Origin: an uncultured Flavobacteriales bacterium
GTDB lineage: Bacteria; Bacteroidota; Bacteroidia; Flavobacteriales_G; Salibacteraceae
Direction of reading: 5' to 3'
DNA length: 64,000 nt
Assembly (NCBI GenBank): GCA_943788725.1
Contig: CALSRJ010000003.1
Location: 186,001 to 250,000, forward strand
Position numbers and translations under genes: made by a program. This document shows positions 26,532 through 35,866 of this stretch, piece after piece. The notes below the pieces were generated by a model that saw only the letters and a list, made by a program, of their open reading frames with translations, was not told where the DNA came from and searched no databases. How positions within the stretch are numbered: position 1 is the stretch's first letter; every line of letters begins with the position of its first letter.

Positions 26532-28306
26532 TATCTTCTCCTTCCACCAGAATTCATAGAACCTCTTGAGCTAGAGCCGCGGCTAGGACTGCTCATTGAA
26601 GAACCGCCTGGGCTAGAACTTCTGCTCGGTGAGCTAAAGCTACCTCGAGAAGGAGTGGATGACGAGCGATCAATGCTTCTGCTTGGACTGGTACTTCTAC
26701 TCGGTGCGTTGTAGCTGCCTCGAGAAGGAGAGGTAGAGCGCGACGGGCTCACACTTCTGCTCGGGGTTTGTCGAGAAGGAGATTCCATTCGCTGCGGACT
26801 CGATGGACGCGCAGATGGCTTTCGCTGATACCCGTCATAAGATGGAGTGCGCTCCTGACGCTGAGGTTGCTGATATTGATAGCGATCTCTGCTTTCCCTT
26901 TGCGGAGCTGCCTCCCGTTCTGGTGAACGATAGTAATTCGGCTTGCGCACAGTGGAAGGGACAGTTCGGCTCGGAGCGTTACCATCATTGTCTGGTCGCT
27001 GCGGAGTACTGATACTTCCTTGACCTCTTCCAGAATTTATGGGCACTGCTTCTTGGTTTCGAGCAGGCGGAGTGCTGTTCACCTCATTTGGGTCGGTTTT
27101 GACACCAGACTGCGGCTGTCGGTTGGTGGTCGGATTGTCTCGCACAACGGTGTGGCCATAACGTCTGTCCACTTTTGGGGTGCGTGCCAACTCACTAGCG
27201 TCGTATTTGATTCTACTGTTCACGGGTTGTGCAATGGCACTCTTTCTAACCTCTGCCGGTTGATTGTTATTGAAAGTTGAACTTCCCTTTTCTATAGCAC
27301 TTGCATTCTTGATATCACCAACGTTTGCAAGGCGACCCGCGTTCACTTTATAGATGCTCGAAGATCCATTCAACCGATCTGCACTTGCCATCTTGCCATC
27401 TTTCTGAGCATTCGCAGATACTTCACGATCAACGACGCCTAGTGGTCTTTCACCGACCTTGTCTTGTACCGCTTTGTTGGGACTGTTGGATCGATCGTTC
27501 TTATTGACGAAACCAGTTTCATTGGCGGTGTTTCTACGGCCAGTGTATATATCTCGTCGATTGCCACGATTACCGTAGACGCCATCATTCCAGCCGTCTC
27601 CATAACCTTGATTGTAGCCATTCCAGTAACTGTTGTATCCGTAGCCACCGTTGTAGTAATAGGGGTTGCCCCAGCCGGCATAGTAATCTCTGTATCTCCA
27701 ATGGTTGTAGTAGTATGAATTCCCGCAGTAGCCATAGTAATTATAGCGCGGGTACCAAGCATTCCAGCCGTAGTTGAGGTTCCAACCTGCGTAACTGTTC
27801 CAGCCAAGGTTCCAGCCAGGACCGAAATACGGGTCTCTATAGGACCATCCGTAGTTCCAATAGGGATCGATGAAATAAGGGTCGTAGTAAGAATAACCTA
27901 CTACAACATTGGTTGAATTAAATCTACGGATGCGACTTGCATAGGAAGCATCTTCGTCGCTTTCATAGTAGTTGGTAGTTCCATAAAAGTTATTGATGGT
28001 GGTCCCATCTTCTGAAGTGGTAGTAGTAATACGCGCTTCGTCCTCAGAGTAATACACCTCTTCGGGAGCATCCTCTTGTTTCTTAGCCGATCCTTTAACG
28101 AAGTACCCTTCGTCGGTTGATTCGTCTCCCTTGAATTCTGGGGCTAGCTCTGGCTTTACCACGGTTACGTTTGTGGTTTGCTCAACCGCTCTATCTTTTC
28201 CTGAGTAGTAGATATCATCGGTCTCAGCAGTGACCTGTCTCTGATTGCTGCAAGCGCTAAACGCGATGATGAGCAATGACATGAATGGGATGGTGAGCGT
28301 TTTCAT
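26531..28306 (-). CDS. Lipoprotein with aromatic-rich and SR-repeat low-complexity regions
   Basis: 591 residues. Lipobox IIAFSAC with Cys19. Residues about 115-265 are extremely rich in Tyr, Trp, Asn, Gly and Pro (YFIDPYWNYGWSYRDPYFG and similar imperfect repeats). The middle is Asn/Lys/Arg-rich and polar. The last 110 residues are repeats of the type PSRSTSPSRG, resembling eukaryotic SR domains in composition. No enzyme motif was found. It is predicted to be a disordered, possibly adhesive or condensing surface lipoprotein anchored by its lipid. It is translationally coupled to the FadL-like porin gene downstream. The skewed codon pattern makes long spurious frames on both strands here. Confidence 0.75.
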   Translation of the reverse strand: MKTLTIPFMSLLIIAFSACSNQRQVTAETDDIYYSGKDRAVEQTTNVTVVKPELAPEFKGDESTDEGYFVKGSAKKQEDAPEEVYYSEDEARITTTTSEDGTTINNFYGTTNYYESDEDASYASRIRRFNSTNVVVGYSYYDPYFIDPYWNYGWSYRDPYFGPGWNLGWNSYAGWNLNYGWNAWYPRYNYYGYCGNSYYYNHWRYRDYYAGWGNPYYYNGGYGYNSYWNGYNQGYGDGWNDGVYGNRGNRRDIYTGRRNTANETGFVNKNDRSNSPNKAVQDKVGERPLGVVDREVSANAQKDGKMASADRLNGSSSIYKVNAGRLANVGDIKNASAIEKGSSTFNNNQPAEVRKSAIAQPVNSRIKYDASELARTPKVDRRYGHTVVRDNPTTNRQPQSGVKTDPNEVNSTPPARNQEAVPINSGRGQGSISTPQRPDNDGNAPSRTVPSTVRKPNYYRSPEREAAPQRESRDRYQYQQPQRQERTPSYDGYQRKPSARPSSPQRMESPSRQTPSRSVSPSRSTSPSRGSYNAPSRSTSPSRSIDRSSSTPSRGSFSSPSRSSSPGGSSMSSPSRGSSSRGSMNSGGRRR

Positions 28307-28448
28307 AACTTCTAGTATTTGATCTAGTCTATCCTAATACCGTGCCAAAGTCTGTTAATCCATAGTTTGGTTTTGGAGTACAAGATTTCCATAAAGGTAC
28401 CAACACGCATTGAGAAATATTACAGTTCTTTGGTCAAAATCATTATCC

Positions 28449-29546
28449 ATGAAATACATTTTTACTGTTTTAGCGGCCTTGTTAATCGTTTCGTCAGGAT
28501 TTGGGCAGGTAATCCCAAAGGTGCCGGTGTACGAAATTTTCACAAGTTCCACCTGTCCTCCTTGCAAGCCTGCGAGTGAACATTTGATTCCTATCCTCGA
28601 AAACTATGATGAAGAGGTCATCGTAATCAGTTACCACATGAACTGGCCTGGGAATGGCGATCCTTACTTTACTCAGGAAGCTGGTAGTAGAAGAAATTAT
28701 TATGGGGTTAATGGAATTCCAAGTGTTTGGACCGATGCCTCCAATGTCAACTATACTTCTGTCACAACTGCTTCGGTTGAAAGCGAGCTCAATCAGACGG
28801 CGGAGATGCAAATGGATGTGCGTTATCTCATCGATAGCGTCGGTCAGTCCATTCGAATTCGAGCCAGAATTGAGGCGTTTGCCGACTATACGGATGGAGC
28901 GCACAAGGTGTACCTTCCTATTCTTGAGCACTTGACAACGAAGAACAAGGAAACGAACGGGGAGAATGAGTTTCACTACGTTTTCAAAAAGATGCTTCCT
29001 GACTTGCAGGGTGAGATCATCATTGGAGCGCTTGATGCTGGAGATGTCATTGAGTACGATACAACCTATGTTTTTAATGGCAATTACAGACTTCCATTCA
29101 CTGCGAATGATCCAATCGATCATGAGGTTGAGCATTCGGTTGAGGAGTTTACCGACATCTATCCTGTAATGTTTATGCAAAGTCTGGTCGATAAAGAGAT
29201 CTATCAAGGGGCCATAGGAATCGAAGAATCGACCGTTGAGAACTTAGAGCGTGAATGGGGAACCGATCGCATTCCTCCATTATCGATTGCCGAGCACAAC
29301 GCGGAGAGCGGATTTGGGTTGTATCCTAACCCTGCGGATGAAGGTTTGAACCTTATTCTCCCGGCGGACAGCTACGTAAGCCAGCTTCGAATCGTCGATA
29401 TGACTGGAAGGCAAGTAGTTGAGCTCACCAATGAGCGTTTCGCTCGGAAAACACTTCCTACACAGCACCTCGAAGAGGGTGTGTACATGGTTCAAATGAC
29501 CGTGAATGGTGAGCGTTTCAGTTCCACATTTGTGGTGGCACACTGA
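28449..29546 (+). CDS. Omp28-related, T9SS-sorted thioredoxin-like secreted protein
   Basis: About 365 residues from the ATG at 28449; signal peptide ends SGFGQ. The mature N-terminus [19 protein letters not shown] carries a CPPC redox-type motif, as in the Omp28-related family, and an early thioredoxin-like fold ([16 protein letters not shown], then GIPSVWTDA with a cis-Pro-like site). The C-terminal 85 residues are a T9SS type A domain ([24 protein letters not shown], ending VVAH). It is probably a secreted or surface protein; redox activity is possible but unproven. A strong terminator follows. Confidence 0.82.
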   Translation: MKYIFTVLAALLIVSSGFGQVIPKVPVYEIFTSSTCPPCKPASEHLIPILENYDEEVIVISYHMNWPGNGDPYFTQEAGSRRNYYGVNGIPSVWTDASNVNYTSVTTASVESELNQTAEMQMDVRYLIDSVGQSIRIRARIEAFADYTDGAHKVYLPILEHLTTKNKETNGENEFHYVFKKMLPDLQGEIIIGALDAGDVIEYDTTYVFNGNYRLPFTANDPIDHEVEHSVEEFTDIYPVMFMQSLVDKEIYQGAIGIEESTVENLEREWGTDRIPPLSIAEHNAESGFGLYPNPADEGLNLILPADSYVSQLRIVDMTGRQVVELTNERFARKTLPTQHLEEGVYMVQMTVNGERFSSTFVVAH

Positions 29547-29567
29547 TTGGTTTTCTTAGAATGAATG

Positions 29568-29594
29568 AAAGGCGGGCATGTCCCGCCTTTTTTT
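29568..29594 (+). terminator. Intrinsic terminator of the Omp28-like gene
   Basis: AAAGGCGGG pairs with CCCGCCTTT around a five-base loop and is followed by seven T in all. The end of the T run (TTTG at 29592-29595) lies 23 nt before the proS -7 element and could double as its -33 box. Confidence 0.9.
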
Positions 29595-29618
29595 GTTTCT
29601 GCACTCTGGCCAAGTGGC

Positions 29619-29626
29619 TACTTTTG
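29619..29626 (+). promoter_or_regulatory. -7 promoter element of proS
   Basis: TACTTTTG, 24 nt before the proS ATG at 29651, downstream of the terminator of the previous gene. Confidence 0.6.
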
Positions 29627-29650
29627 CCACCCAAGAAAAGGCAGGAAAGA

Positions 29651-31123
29651 ATGGCAAAGCTTACGAAGAGAGAGGAGAATTATTCACAGTGGTACAATGA
29701 ACTCGTCAACAAAGCGGATCTCGCTGAGAACAGCGATGTGCGCGGGTGTATGATCATCAAGCCTTATGGCTACTCCATTTGGGAGAAGATGCAGGCGGCG
29801 TTGGATCGGATGTTTAAGGATACTGGACACTCCAATGCCTATTTTCCTCTCTTCATTCCTAAATCTTACCTGAGTAAAGAAGCCAGTCACGTTGAAGGTT
29901 TTGCCAAGGAGTGTGCGGTCGTCACCCATTATCGACTCAAGACTTCAGAAGATGGTAAGAGCGTCATCGTTGATCCCGATGCCAAGCTCGAAGAGGAGTT
30001 GATCGTTCGACCAACCTCTGAAACGATTATTTGGAATAGCTATCGAAATTGGATTCAGTCTTATCGAGACCTGCCTATCCTACTCAACCAATGGGCGAAC
30101 GTGGTGCGATGGGAGATGAGGACTCGACTCTTTTTGCGGACAGCAGAGTTTCTCTGGCAAGAAGGGCATACTGCCCATGCTACCAAAGAAGAAGCGATCA
30201 GTGAGGCCGAACAAATGCTTCGTGTATATGCCAAGTTTGCGGAGGAATTCATGGCGATGCCAGTGCTACAAGGGGTCAAGTCTGTCAATGAACGCTTCGC
30301 AGGTGCCGTAGAGACCTATTGCATCGAAGCCTTGATGCAGGATGGAAAGGCGCTTCAGGCAGGAACGAGTCATTTCCTCGGTCAGAACTTCGCCAAAGCC
30401 TTTGATGTGAAATATGCGACCAAGGAAGGTGGGCAAGAATATGTATGGGCTACTAGTTGGGGAGTGTCTACTCGTTTGATGGGGGCGCTTATCATGTCCC
30501 ATTCGGACGACTTGGGATTGGTGTTGCCTCCAAAGCTGGCTCCCATACATGTCGCCATCGTTCCTATCTATAGAGGGGAGGAACAGTTGGCGGAAATTTC
30601 TGTTTATGCGCACCAGCTGAGAGATGAGCTACGTGCCAGAGGATTGGAAGTGCGGTACGATGATCGAGATACTCACAAGCCAGGCTTTAAGTTTGCTGAA
30701 TACGAGATGAAAGGGGTGCCCGTGCGCATTGCTATTGGTCCAAAAGACATGGAAAAAGGAACGGTGGAAGTGGCAAGGCGAGACACCCTTGAAAAAGCGT
30801 TCATCGCCCAGGATGACGTAGTGGATCATGTCTTGCAGTTGATGGATGATATTCAGTCAAACATTTACCAACGAGCACTTAAGCATCGTGCCGAAAACAC
30901 GACATCGGTTGATGATTATGAGGCCTTTAAGGAAGTGATAGAAAACAAAGGAGGGTTTGTCTTGGCCCATTGGGATGGGAGTGCTGAGACAGAAGAGCTG
31001 ATTAAGCAAGAGACCAAGGCTACCATACGTCTGATTCCCATGGACGATCCGGGTGAGCCTGGAGCTTGTGTTCGAACAGGAAAACGATCAGAGCGAAGAG
31101 TTGTTTTTGCGAAAGCCTATTGA
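29651..31123 (+). CDS. proS: Prolyl-tRNA synthetase, short archaeal/eukaryotic type
   Basis: About 490 residues from the ATG at 29651 ([14 protein letters not shown]). The frame is open 90 nt further upstream, but that stretch crosses the terminator and promoter. Class II motifs: VRWEMR (motif 2 region, after RPTSETIIW), [14 protein letters not shown], and the motif 3 segment [20 protein letters not shown]. The anticodon-binding domain follows ([12 protein letters not shown]) and a C-terminal zinc-type domain end. No bacterial editing insertion is present. This short type is normal in Bacteroidota. The gene charges tRNA(Pro). An unknown conserved gene follows after 2 nt. Confidence 0.95.
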   Translation: MAKLTKREENYSQWYNELVNKADLAENSDVRGCMIIKPYGYSIWEKMQAALDRMFKDTGHSNAYFPLFIPKSYLSKEASHVEGFAKECAVVTHYRLKTSEDGKSVIVDPDAKLEEELIVRPTSETIIWNSYRNWIQSYRDLPILLNQWANVVRWEMRTRLFLRTAEFLWQEGHTAHATKEEAISEAEQMLRVYAKFAEEFMAMPVLQGVKSVNERFAGAVETYCIEALMQDGKALQAGTSHFLGQNFAKAFDVKYATKEGGQEYVWATSWGVSTRLMGALIMSHSDDLGLVLPPKLAPIHVAIVPIYRGEEQLAEISVYAHQLRDELRARGLEVRYDDRDTHKPGFKFAEYEMKGVPVRIAIGPKDMEKGTVEVARRDTLEKAFIAQDDVVDHVLQLMDDIQSNIYQRALKHRAENTTSVDDYEAFKEVIENKGGFVLAHWDGSAETEELIKQETKATIRLIPMDDPGEPGACVRTGKRSERRVVFAKAY

Positions 31124-31125
31124 TC

Positions 31126-31827
31126 ATGCACGACGGGGATAACCAATTTGCCGAACTGAAAGAGCTGATCCTTTCCCGAGCCTCAGTCAAACAGGATGTT
31201 TATGCCACAACCAAGGACGTCTTTGTGGAGATGAAGGACGTACTTGGTGATATCGCCAAGGAGCTTTCTGAGTATGTTAGTGAGGCGGATACCCGGGTTG
31301 CCGTGACAACCACTTCTGAAGGCCTTTTTGAAAATCAAATGACACTTGGTGGAGATACCATTGTGCTGCACATGCATACCAATGTGTTCACCTTCCCGTC
31401 TTCTCATATGATCCATAAACACTCATATGTAGCCAAGCAGCCAGAGAATGCCTATTGCGGCATCATCAATATTTACAATTTTCTGACCGACTCGTTTCGT
31501 TTCCGTAGGATGAACGACAGCGGCTACTTGATCGGTCGAATTTTTTTGAACCACGAGCGGCACTTCTTTGTAGAGGGTAGGGGTAAAATTGGTATTCGAT
31601 TCAATGATTTTGGCACGGCGGTTTTGAATAAGGAGGCGATGAGGGATATTCTCGAGACCATCTTAGTTTACTCGCTCAACTTTGAATTATTCACGCCGCC
31701 TTATCATTCGGTGGATCAGGTGCTCTTGAGTGATATGCAGGAATTGAGTCAGAATTTGAAACTTCAGACAGCTAAGCGCCTCGGGTTCAGGTTTCAGAGG
31801 GATGAAGACAGTGGCGTCGAGTTCTAA
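31126..31827 (+). CDS. Conserved Bacteroidota protein of unknown function
   Basis: About 233 residues from the ATG at 31126, 2 nt after the proS stop; the earlier frame start lies inside proS. Soluble, no signal peptide. The N-terminal 60 residues are a helix pair (FAELKELILSRASVKQDV), followed by a mixed beta domain with aromatic-rich strands (TIVLHMHTNVFTFPSSHMI, YCGIINIYNFLTDSFRFRRMND, RHFFVEGRGKIGIRF). I recognise no named domain. The tight spacing indicates cotranscription with proS. It ends 68 nt before tRNA-Glu, which has its own promoter. Confidence 0.75.
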   Translation: MHDGDNQFAELKELILSRASVKQDVYATTKDVFVEMKDVLGDIAKELSEYVSEADTRVAVTTTSEGLFENQMTLGGDTIVLHMHTNVFTFPSSHMIHKHSYVAKQPENAYCGIINIYNFLTDSFRFRRMNDSGYLIGRIFLNHERHFFVEGRGKIGIRFNDFGTAVLNKEAMRDILETILVYSLNFELFTPPYHSVDQVLLSDMQELSQNLKLQTAKRLGFRFQRDEDSGVEF

Positions 31828-31846
31828 GAAAAAATTTAGCAACTAC

Positions 31847-31876
31847 TTGCGTCGATTGTAGATATAATTACATTTG
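31847..31876 (+). promoter_or_regulatory. Promoter of the tRNA-Glu / rpsT unit
   Basis: TTG (31847-31849), a 19-nt spacer and TACATTTG (31869-31876): an essentially perfect Bacteroidota promoter. Transcription is predicted to start about 5-7 nt later, some 13 nt before the mature tRNA. Confidence 0.75.
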
Positions 31877-31895
31877 CAGTCCTTTTTAAAAAGAA

Positions 31896-31967
31896 GGCCC
31901 GTTCGTCTAGGGGTTAGGACGCCAGATTTTCATTCTGGTAACAGGGGTTCGATTCCCCTACGGGCTA
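31896..31967 (+). tRNA. tRNA-Glu (anticodon UUC)
   Basis: A 72-nt cloverleaf. The acceptor stem GGCCCGT pairs with ACGGGCT (first pair G-U). Anticodon stem CCAGA/TCTGG encloses the loop TTTTCAT with anticodon TTC. The T arm AGGGG-TTCGATT-CCCCT is perfect. CCA is not encoded after the discriminator A. The rpsT start codon follows 14 nt later without a separate promoter, so the tRNA and mRNA are probably made as one transcript and separated by processing. Confidence 0.95.
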
Positions 31968-31981
31968 CAACTTAAAGAACT

Positions 31982-32233
31982 ATGGCAAATCATAAGTCAG
32001 CATTAAAGCGCATCCGTCAGAACGAAGTTCGAAGAGAGCGCAATGCGTACTACCACAAGACGACGCGTAACGCGGTTCGTAAGCTTCGTGGTCTTCACGA
32101 TAAAAAAGAGGCGAGTACCTTGCTCCCTTCTGTTATTTCCATGCTGGATAAGCTGGCGAAGAACAACGTGATTCACAAGAACAAGGCTGCAAACCTTAAG
32201 TCTAGCTTGACCAAGCACGTAGCCGCGCTTTAA
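31982..32233 (+). CDS. rpsT: Ribosomal protein bS20
   Basis: 83 residues, highly basic, helical bundle. It starts [21 protein letters not shown], the conserved bS20 beginning, with KSALKR and the C-terminal [16 protein letters not shown] typical of the family. Binds 16S rRNA early in 30S assembly. It lies 14 nt after tRNA-Glu and appears to depend on the same promoter. An intrinsic terminator follows 25 nt after the stop. Confidence 0.97.
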   Translation: MANHKSALKRIRQNEVRRERNAYYHKTTRNAVRKLRGLHDKKEASTLLPSVISMLDKLAKNNVIHKNKAANLKSSLTKHVAAL

Positions 32234-32258
32234 GCGAATTAGAAAATTGCATTTTTTG

Positions 32259-32285
32259 AGGCTCTCCTTTGGGAGGGCCTTTTTT
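32259..32285 (+). terminator. Intrinsic terminator of rpsT
   Basis: AGGCTCTCC pairs with GGAGGGCCT around a four-base loop (one G-U pair), followed directly by a run of T. Confidence 0.88.
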
Positions 32286-32320
32286 ATTTTGGTCTTTCTA
32301 ATCCAATAGGAGCTGCATGT

Positions 32321-33010
32321 ATGGAAGATCGATTGAGTATTAAAGCCTGGGCGGAAGAAGACCGGCCTCGTGAAAAGCTGATGTACAAGGGGAGAAGCGC
32401 ATTGACAGATGCAGAACTCATTGCCATATTGATTGGGTCAGGCTCGCGCAATGAAACGGCGGTGGAAGTGGCGAAGCGCATTCTATCCAGCGTCGAGAAT
32501 GATATCTACCGATTGAGCCGTATGTCACTCAAAGACCTTCAAACGTTTAAAGGGATCGGCGAGGCCAAAGCCATCAGCGTGATTGCTGCCCTGGAGCTAG
32601 GTCGCAGAAGGAAGGAGAAGGGAATGGAGCGAAGACCTCGCATAACAAGTAGCACGGACGCGTTTGAACTGCTGTATCCCTTTTTGGCAGACTTGAACCA
32701 CGAAGAATTTTTCATTGTGCTGTTGGATCGCGCCAATCACGTGATTGAGTCAGTTCGCATCAGTCAAGGCGGTGTTGCTGGTACCGTGGCGGATGCAAAA
32801 ATCATCTTTCGATCGGCCCTCGAACGACTGGCATCTGGAATCATCTTGGCACATAACCATCCCTCTGGAAACCTCAATCCTTCCCAAGCTGACATTCAAC
32901 TGACCAAGAATTTGAAAACTTCGGGTAAATTGCTGGAAATTTCTGTGCTGGATCATCTGATCATTGCTGAGAATTCTTTCTACAGCTTTGCAGATGAAGG
33001 GCTCATGTGA
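32321..33010 (+). CDS. radC: RadC/JAB-domain DNA repair-type protein
   Basis: 229 residues. N-terminal helix-hairpin-helix region (LTDAELIAILIGSG, FKGIGEAKAISVIAALELGRR) and C-terminal JAB/MPN metallo-domain with HNHPSGNLNPSQAD (HxH and downstream Asp ligands) and an upstream EEFFIVLLDRAN. The historical DNA-repair role of RadC is doubtful; the domain pair suggests DNA binding plus an isopeptidase-like metal site. The promoter is unclear; the near-match TATTTTGG lies at 32285. The next gene starts 2 nt after the stop. Confidence 0.93.
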   Translation: MEDRLSIKAWAEEDRPREKLMYKGRSALTDAELIAILIGSGSRNETAVEVAKRILSSVENDIYRLSRMSLKDLQTFKGIGEAKAISVIAALELGRRRKEKGMERRPRITSSTDAFELLYPFLADLNHEEFFIVLLDRANHVIESVRISQGGVAGTVADAKIIFRSALERLASGIILAHNHPSGNLNPSQADIQLTKNLKTSGKLLEISVLDHLIIAENSFYSFADEGLM

Positions 33011-33011
33011 A

Positions 33012-34307
33012 ATGTCAGTATCAACCATCTACATATTTGTTGAAAAGCGTAATCATCGCATTCAATACGTCGCCTCTGAGATCTTTGATCGACGCTTGGG
33101 AATGGAAACTGTGCTCTTGTCTGATCTGGATGATTTTGAAGCCCACACAGGGCCTAAACTCAATTATAGCACCCAAAGCGTCAGCGATGGTATTCCTTGC
33201 CTCTCACCTGCTGGAATTTTGTTTGAGAAGCGCATACAACCGCAGGAAGTGGAACTCGAGTCCGATCCTGATCCGATCCTTTTCCCCATCCGCAACCATG
33301 CCTTGGGATTTGACCCGCTGGCAGCATGCTTCTACCTTCTTAGCCGCTACGAAGAGTATTTGCCCCATCGTGAGGATGAGCACGGTAGATATCAATTCGA
33401 TCAAAGCCTAATTGTAAAAGCTGGATTGCATCGAAGGCCGTTGGTGGAAGAATTTACGGAAAGGATGTGGAATTGGTTAAAGGAATTCTATCCAGCCTTA
33501 GAACGACACGTCGGCGCTTTCGACCCTCAAATAACAATCGATGTTGATCAGCTCTTTTCTATGAAGGCAAAGGGTCTTGTGCGTTCCATGTTATCCACTG
33601 CACGCGATACATTGAGGGGTAAATTATTGGAAAGGAGTGCCGTCATGCTGGGCAGAAAGTTGGATCCGAATGATATTTACGATCGCGTGTCGTCCTTGAT
33701 GGTGGATGCCAAGAGTAGACCCCTGTACTTTTTTCAAGTCGGAGAGAGTTCTCGGTACGACATCAATAACCCACCGCATCTGTATGCCGTTCGCCAACGG
33801 ATCAATGAGATCGCCTTGAATGGAGGCGTCGGATTGCATCCAAGTTATTACACCAGCGAACGACCCGAGCTTTTAACGCGCGAATTGGATCGGCTGCGTC
33901 AAATCACCTCGTCTGGAGTGGTGCTGAGTCGCCAACACTACTTGCGTTTTCGACTCCCTCAAACGTTTCGTGAATTGGCAGAACGTGGCGTGACAGATGA
34001 TTACAGCATGGGATTCCACGACCGAAATGGTTTCAGAGCGGGGACATGCAAGCCGTTCGCACTGTTCGATTTGGAGAAGGATGAAACCATCCAGCTGCTT
34101 ATGCATCCCATGACATGGATGGACCTCTCTTCGATGCGAGAACACCCTCGTGAGGCAGATGCGTGGAATGAACTAGCTGATTTGATCGAGAAAGTGAAGC
34201 TACACGGAGGTGAATGCATAACCACTTGGCACCCCGAAGTGCTTGTGGCGAGCAATGAACACTATTCTTCTTGGAACCTACTTGAGCGCTATATCCAGCA
34301 TGCCTAA
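33012..34307 (+). CDS. Polysaccharide deacetylase-like protein
   Basis: About 431 residues from the ATG at 33012, just after radC; the upstream frame runs into radC. Residues 1-170 form an alpha/beta domain with YLLSRYEEY, a hallmark of a Bacteroidota family annotated as polysaccharide deacetylase-like. The NodB-type core begins at ITIDVDQLFSMK (Asp motif), with LHPSYYT and a late QLLMHPMTWMD. It lacks an obvious signal peptide, so it is inferred to be cytoplasmic. Substrate unknown. The stop overlaps the next gene's start by 8 bp. Confidence 0.8.
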   Translation: MSVSTIYIFVEKRNHRIQYVASEIFDRRLGMETVLLSDLDDFEAHTGPKLNYSTQSVSDGIPCLSPAGILFEKRIQPQEVELESDPDPILFPIRNHALGFDPLAACFYLLSRYEEYLPHREDEHGRYQFDQSLIVKAGLHRRPLVEEFTERMWNWLKEFYPALERHVGAFDPQITIDVDQLFSMKAKGLVRSMLSTARDTLRGKLLERSAVMLGRKLDPNDIYDRVSSLMVDAKSRPLYFFQVGESSRYDINNPPHLYAVRQRINEIALNGGVGLHPSYYTSERPELLTRELDRLRQITSSGVVLSRQHYLRFRLPQTFRELAERGVTDDYSMGFHDRNGFRAGTCKPFALFDLEKDETIQLLMHPMTWMDLSSMREHPREADAWNELADLIEKVKLHGGECITTWHPEVLVASNEHYSSWNLLERYIQHA

Positions 34308-35208
34308 ACACCAGTTACTGACGCGAGGTCAAATTGATGATGACCGGTGGAATGCGACGGTCCTATCCGATTCGCATTTCCGACATTATGCATTGACCTA
34401 CTATCTTGATCATGCTTCAAAAGACTGGTCTGGATTGGTTGGAAGCGATTATCAATGGGTTTGGCCCTTACCGATCAAACGGAATCCGTTGAGTCGAGTA
34501 GTACAGCCGTTGTTAACCCAACAACTCGGTCCCTACGGAGTCACGTTAGAATCGAATGCGCTTTTAGAAGTGTGGAAGTGGATCAATGAAAAGCATCGGA
34601 AGGTGCGCGTCAAATTCAACGACAAGTACCAGGCCTTGCCTTTTCCTTTTACCAAGCACGTGAATGTGGAACTTGCATTAAACGGCTCAGTGGATCAAAT
34701 GCGTTCCAATTACAATCGGAACGTACAAGGGAATTTGAATAAAGCCGTGAAGGCATCCATCTCGACATCCGTGGAAAATGCTTTTGATCCTTGGGCGATT
34801 CAGACTTTTAAAGCGGGACGGGGAAGGGGAATCTCAGAATTAAATGAGGCTTTTTTTAAAACCGTTGAGGATATCTACGGCGCCTTTGAGCGTCGAAATG
34901 AGGCGTGCGTATATTCCGCGCTGTCGGAAGGCGAGAAAGTGGCGCAAGTAATGCTCCTCACTACACAGAACCGTCTGTTATTCTTTTTTAGCGCTTCAAA
35001 CGAAATCGCTAGGAATAAAGGGGCCATGCACGCAATTTTGGATAGAATCATTAGCGACCATTGCGGTTCGAGTAAGGTGCTTGACTTTGAGGGCAGCAAC
35101 AATGAGCAATTGGCGTTTTTCTATAAGAGTTTTGGCGGTGATGAGAAGGTATATTTGCAGGCGGATGGGGACCGATTGATCTGGCCCTTGAATCAATTGC
35201 TTAAATGA
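34300..35208 (+). CDS. GNAT-like acyltransferase, unknown substrate
   Basis: About 302 residues from the ATG at 34300, 8 bp inside the end of the deacetylase-like gene. The pattern of two tandem alpha/beta halves, with YNRNVQGNLNKAVKAS in the middle and VLDFEGSNNEQLAFFYKSFGG near the end, resembles the FemAB/GNAT type of N-acyltransferases. The FYKSFGG ending is a typical acetyltransferase close. Soluble. It could modify the product of the deacetylase-like neighbour, but that is guesswork. The stop overlaps the upp start by 4 bp (ATGA). Confidence 0.65.
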   Translation: MPKHQLLTRGQIDDDRWNATVLSDSHFRHYALTYYLDHASKDWSGLVGSDYQWVWPLPIKRNPLSRVVQPLLTQQLGPYGVTLESNALLEVWKWINEKHRKVRVKFNDKYQALPFPFTKHVNVELALNGSVDQMRSNYNRNVQGNLNKAVKASISTSVENAFDPWAIQTFKAGRGRGISELNEAFFKTVEDIYGAFERRNEACVYSALSEGEKVAQVMLLTTQNRLLFFFSASNEIARNKGAMHAILDRIISDHCGSSKVLDFEGSNNEQLAFFYKSFGGDEKVYLQADGDRLIWPLNQLLK

Positions 35209-35861
35209 GTAGAACGTACAACCTATCGGAACAAAATTCAGTTGTCCACGATTACATGGAGCGGCTTCGCAACGTGCGAAAGCAAAAGGACAGAAGTTCC
35301 TTCCGCAAAAACATTGAACGGATTGGAAGCTTTATTGGTTTCGAAGTGAGTAAGACCTTGAATTACCGCGAAATCGAGTTCAATACGCCATTGGCTGCGC
35401 ATCGCCAACTGGTGACGGATGATTCCATTGTTGTGATTACCATTTTGCGCGCTGGCTTGCCAATGCACGAGGGGATTCTAGACGTCTTCCCGGATGCGGA
35501 GAGCGGATTCATTTCGGCTTTTCGTAAGCATGATGGCGATGCATTCACCATAGAAGTTCAGTACGTAGCTTGCCCTGATTTAACTGGTAAGGTGTTGGTT
35601 ATAAATGATCCTATGCTTGCAACCGGCAGCTCGATGATTACGGCCTGGGAGGCGTTGCTGGCATATGGACAACCCAAACGTGTCATTCTAGCCGCCGTCA
35701 TTGCTAGTGAAGAGGGCGTAGCCTATGTTCATCGACTCGCCCCAACAGCTTTTGATCTTTGGGTCGGGGCGATCGATCCCGAGCTCAATGAGCTGAAGTA
35801 TATCGTACCCGGGTTGGGTGATGCGGGTGACTTGGCCTTTGGAGAAAAACTTCAACGCTGA
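35205..35861 (+). CDS. upp: Uracil phosphoribosyltransferase
   Basis: 218 residues. Converts uracil and PRPP to UMP (pyrimidine salvage). Seen: LRAGLPMHEG, and the PRPP-binding loop VINDPMLATGSSM followed by ATP/PRPP-contact residues, IASEEGV and the C-terminal uracil-binding YIVPGLGDAGDLAFG. It matches the normal Upp length and core. The start overlaps the GNAT gene stop by 4 bp. The membrane protein gene follows after 5 nt. Confidence 0.94.
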   Translation: MSRTYNLSEQNSVVHDYMERLRNVRKQKDRSSFRKNIERIGSFIGFEVSKTLNYREIEFNTPLAAHRQLVTDDSIVVITILRAGLPMHEGILDVFPDAESGFISAFRKHDGDAFTIEVQYVACPDLTGKVLVINDPMLATGSSMITAWEALLAYGQPKRVILAAVIASEEGVAYVHRLAPTAFDLWVGAIDPELNELKYIVPGLGDAGDLAFGEKLQR

Positions 35862-35866
35862 TTGCT

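Noticed and set aside
27439-27807. Open frames on both strands within the aromatic/SR-rich lipoprotein region
   Set aside because: They arise from the repetitive composition of the lipoprotein gene; the products are low-complexity (Thr/Val/Ile-rich) with no domain.
28494-29207. Long minus-strand frame (237 residues) opposite the Omp28-like gene
   Set aside because: The plus-strand gene has signal peptide, CPPC motif and T9SS tail; the antisense frame has none of these and looks like a codon-bias shadow.
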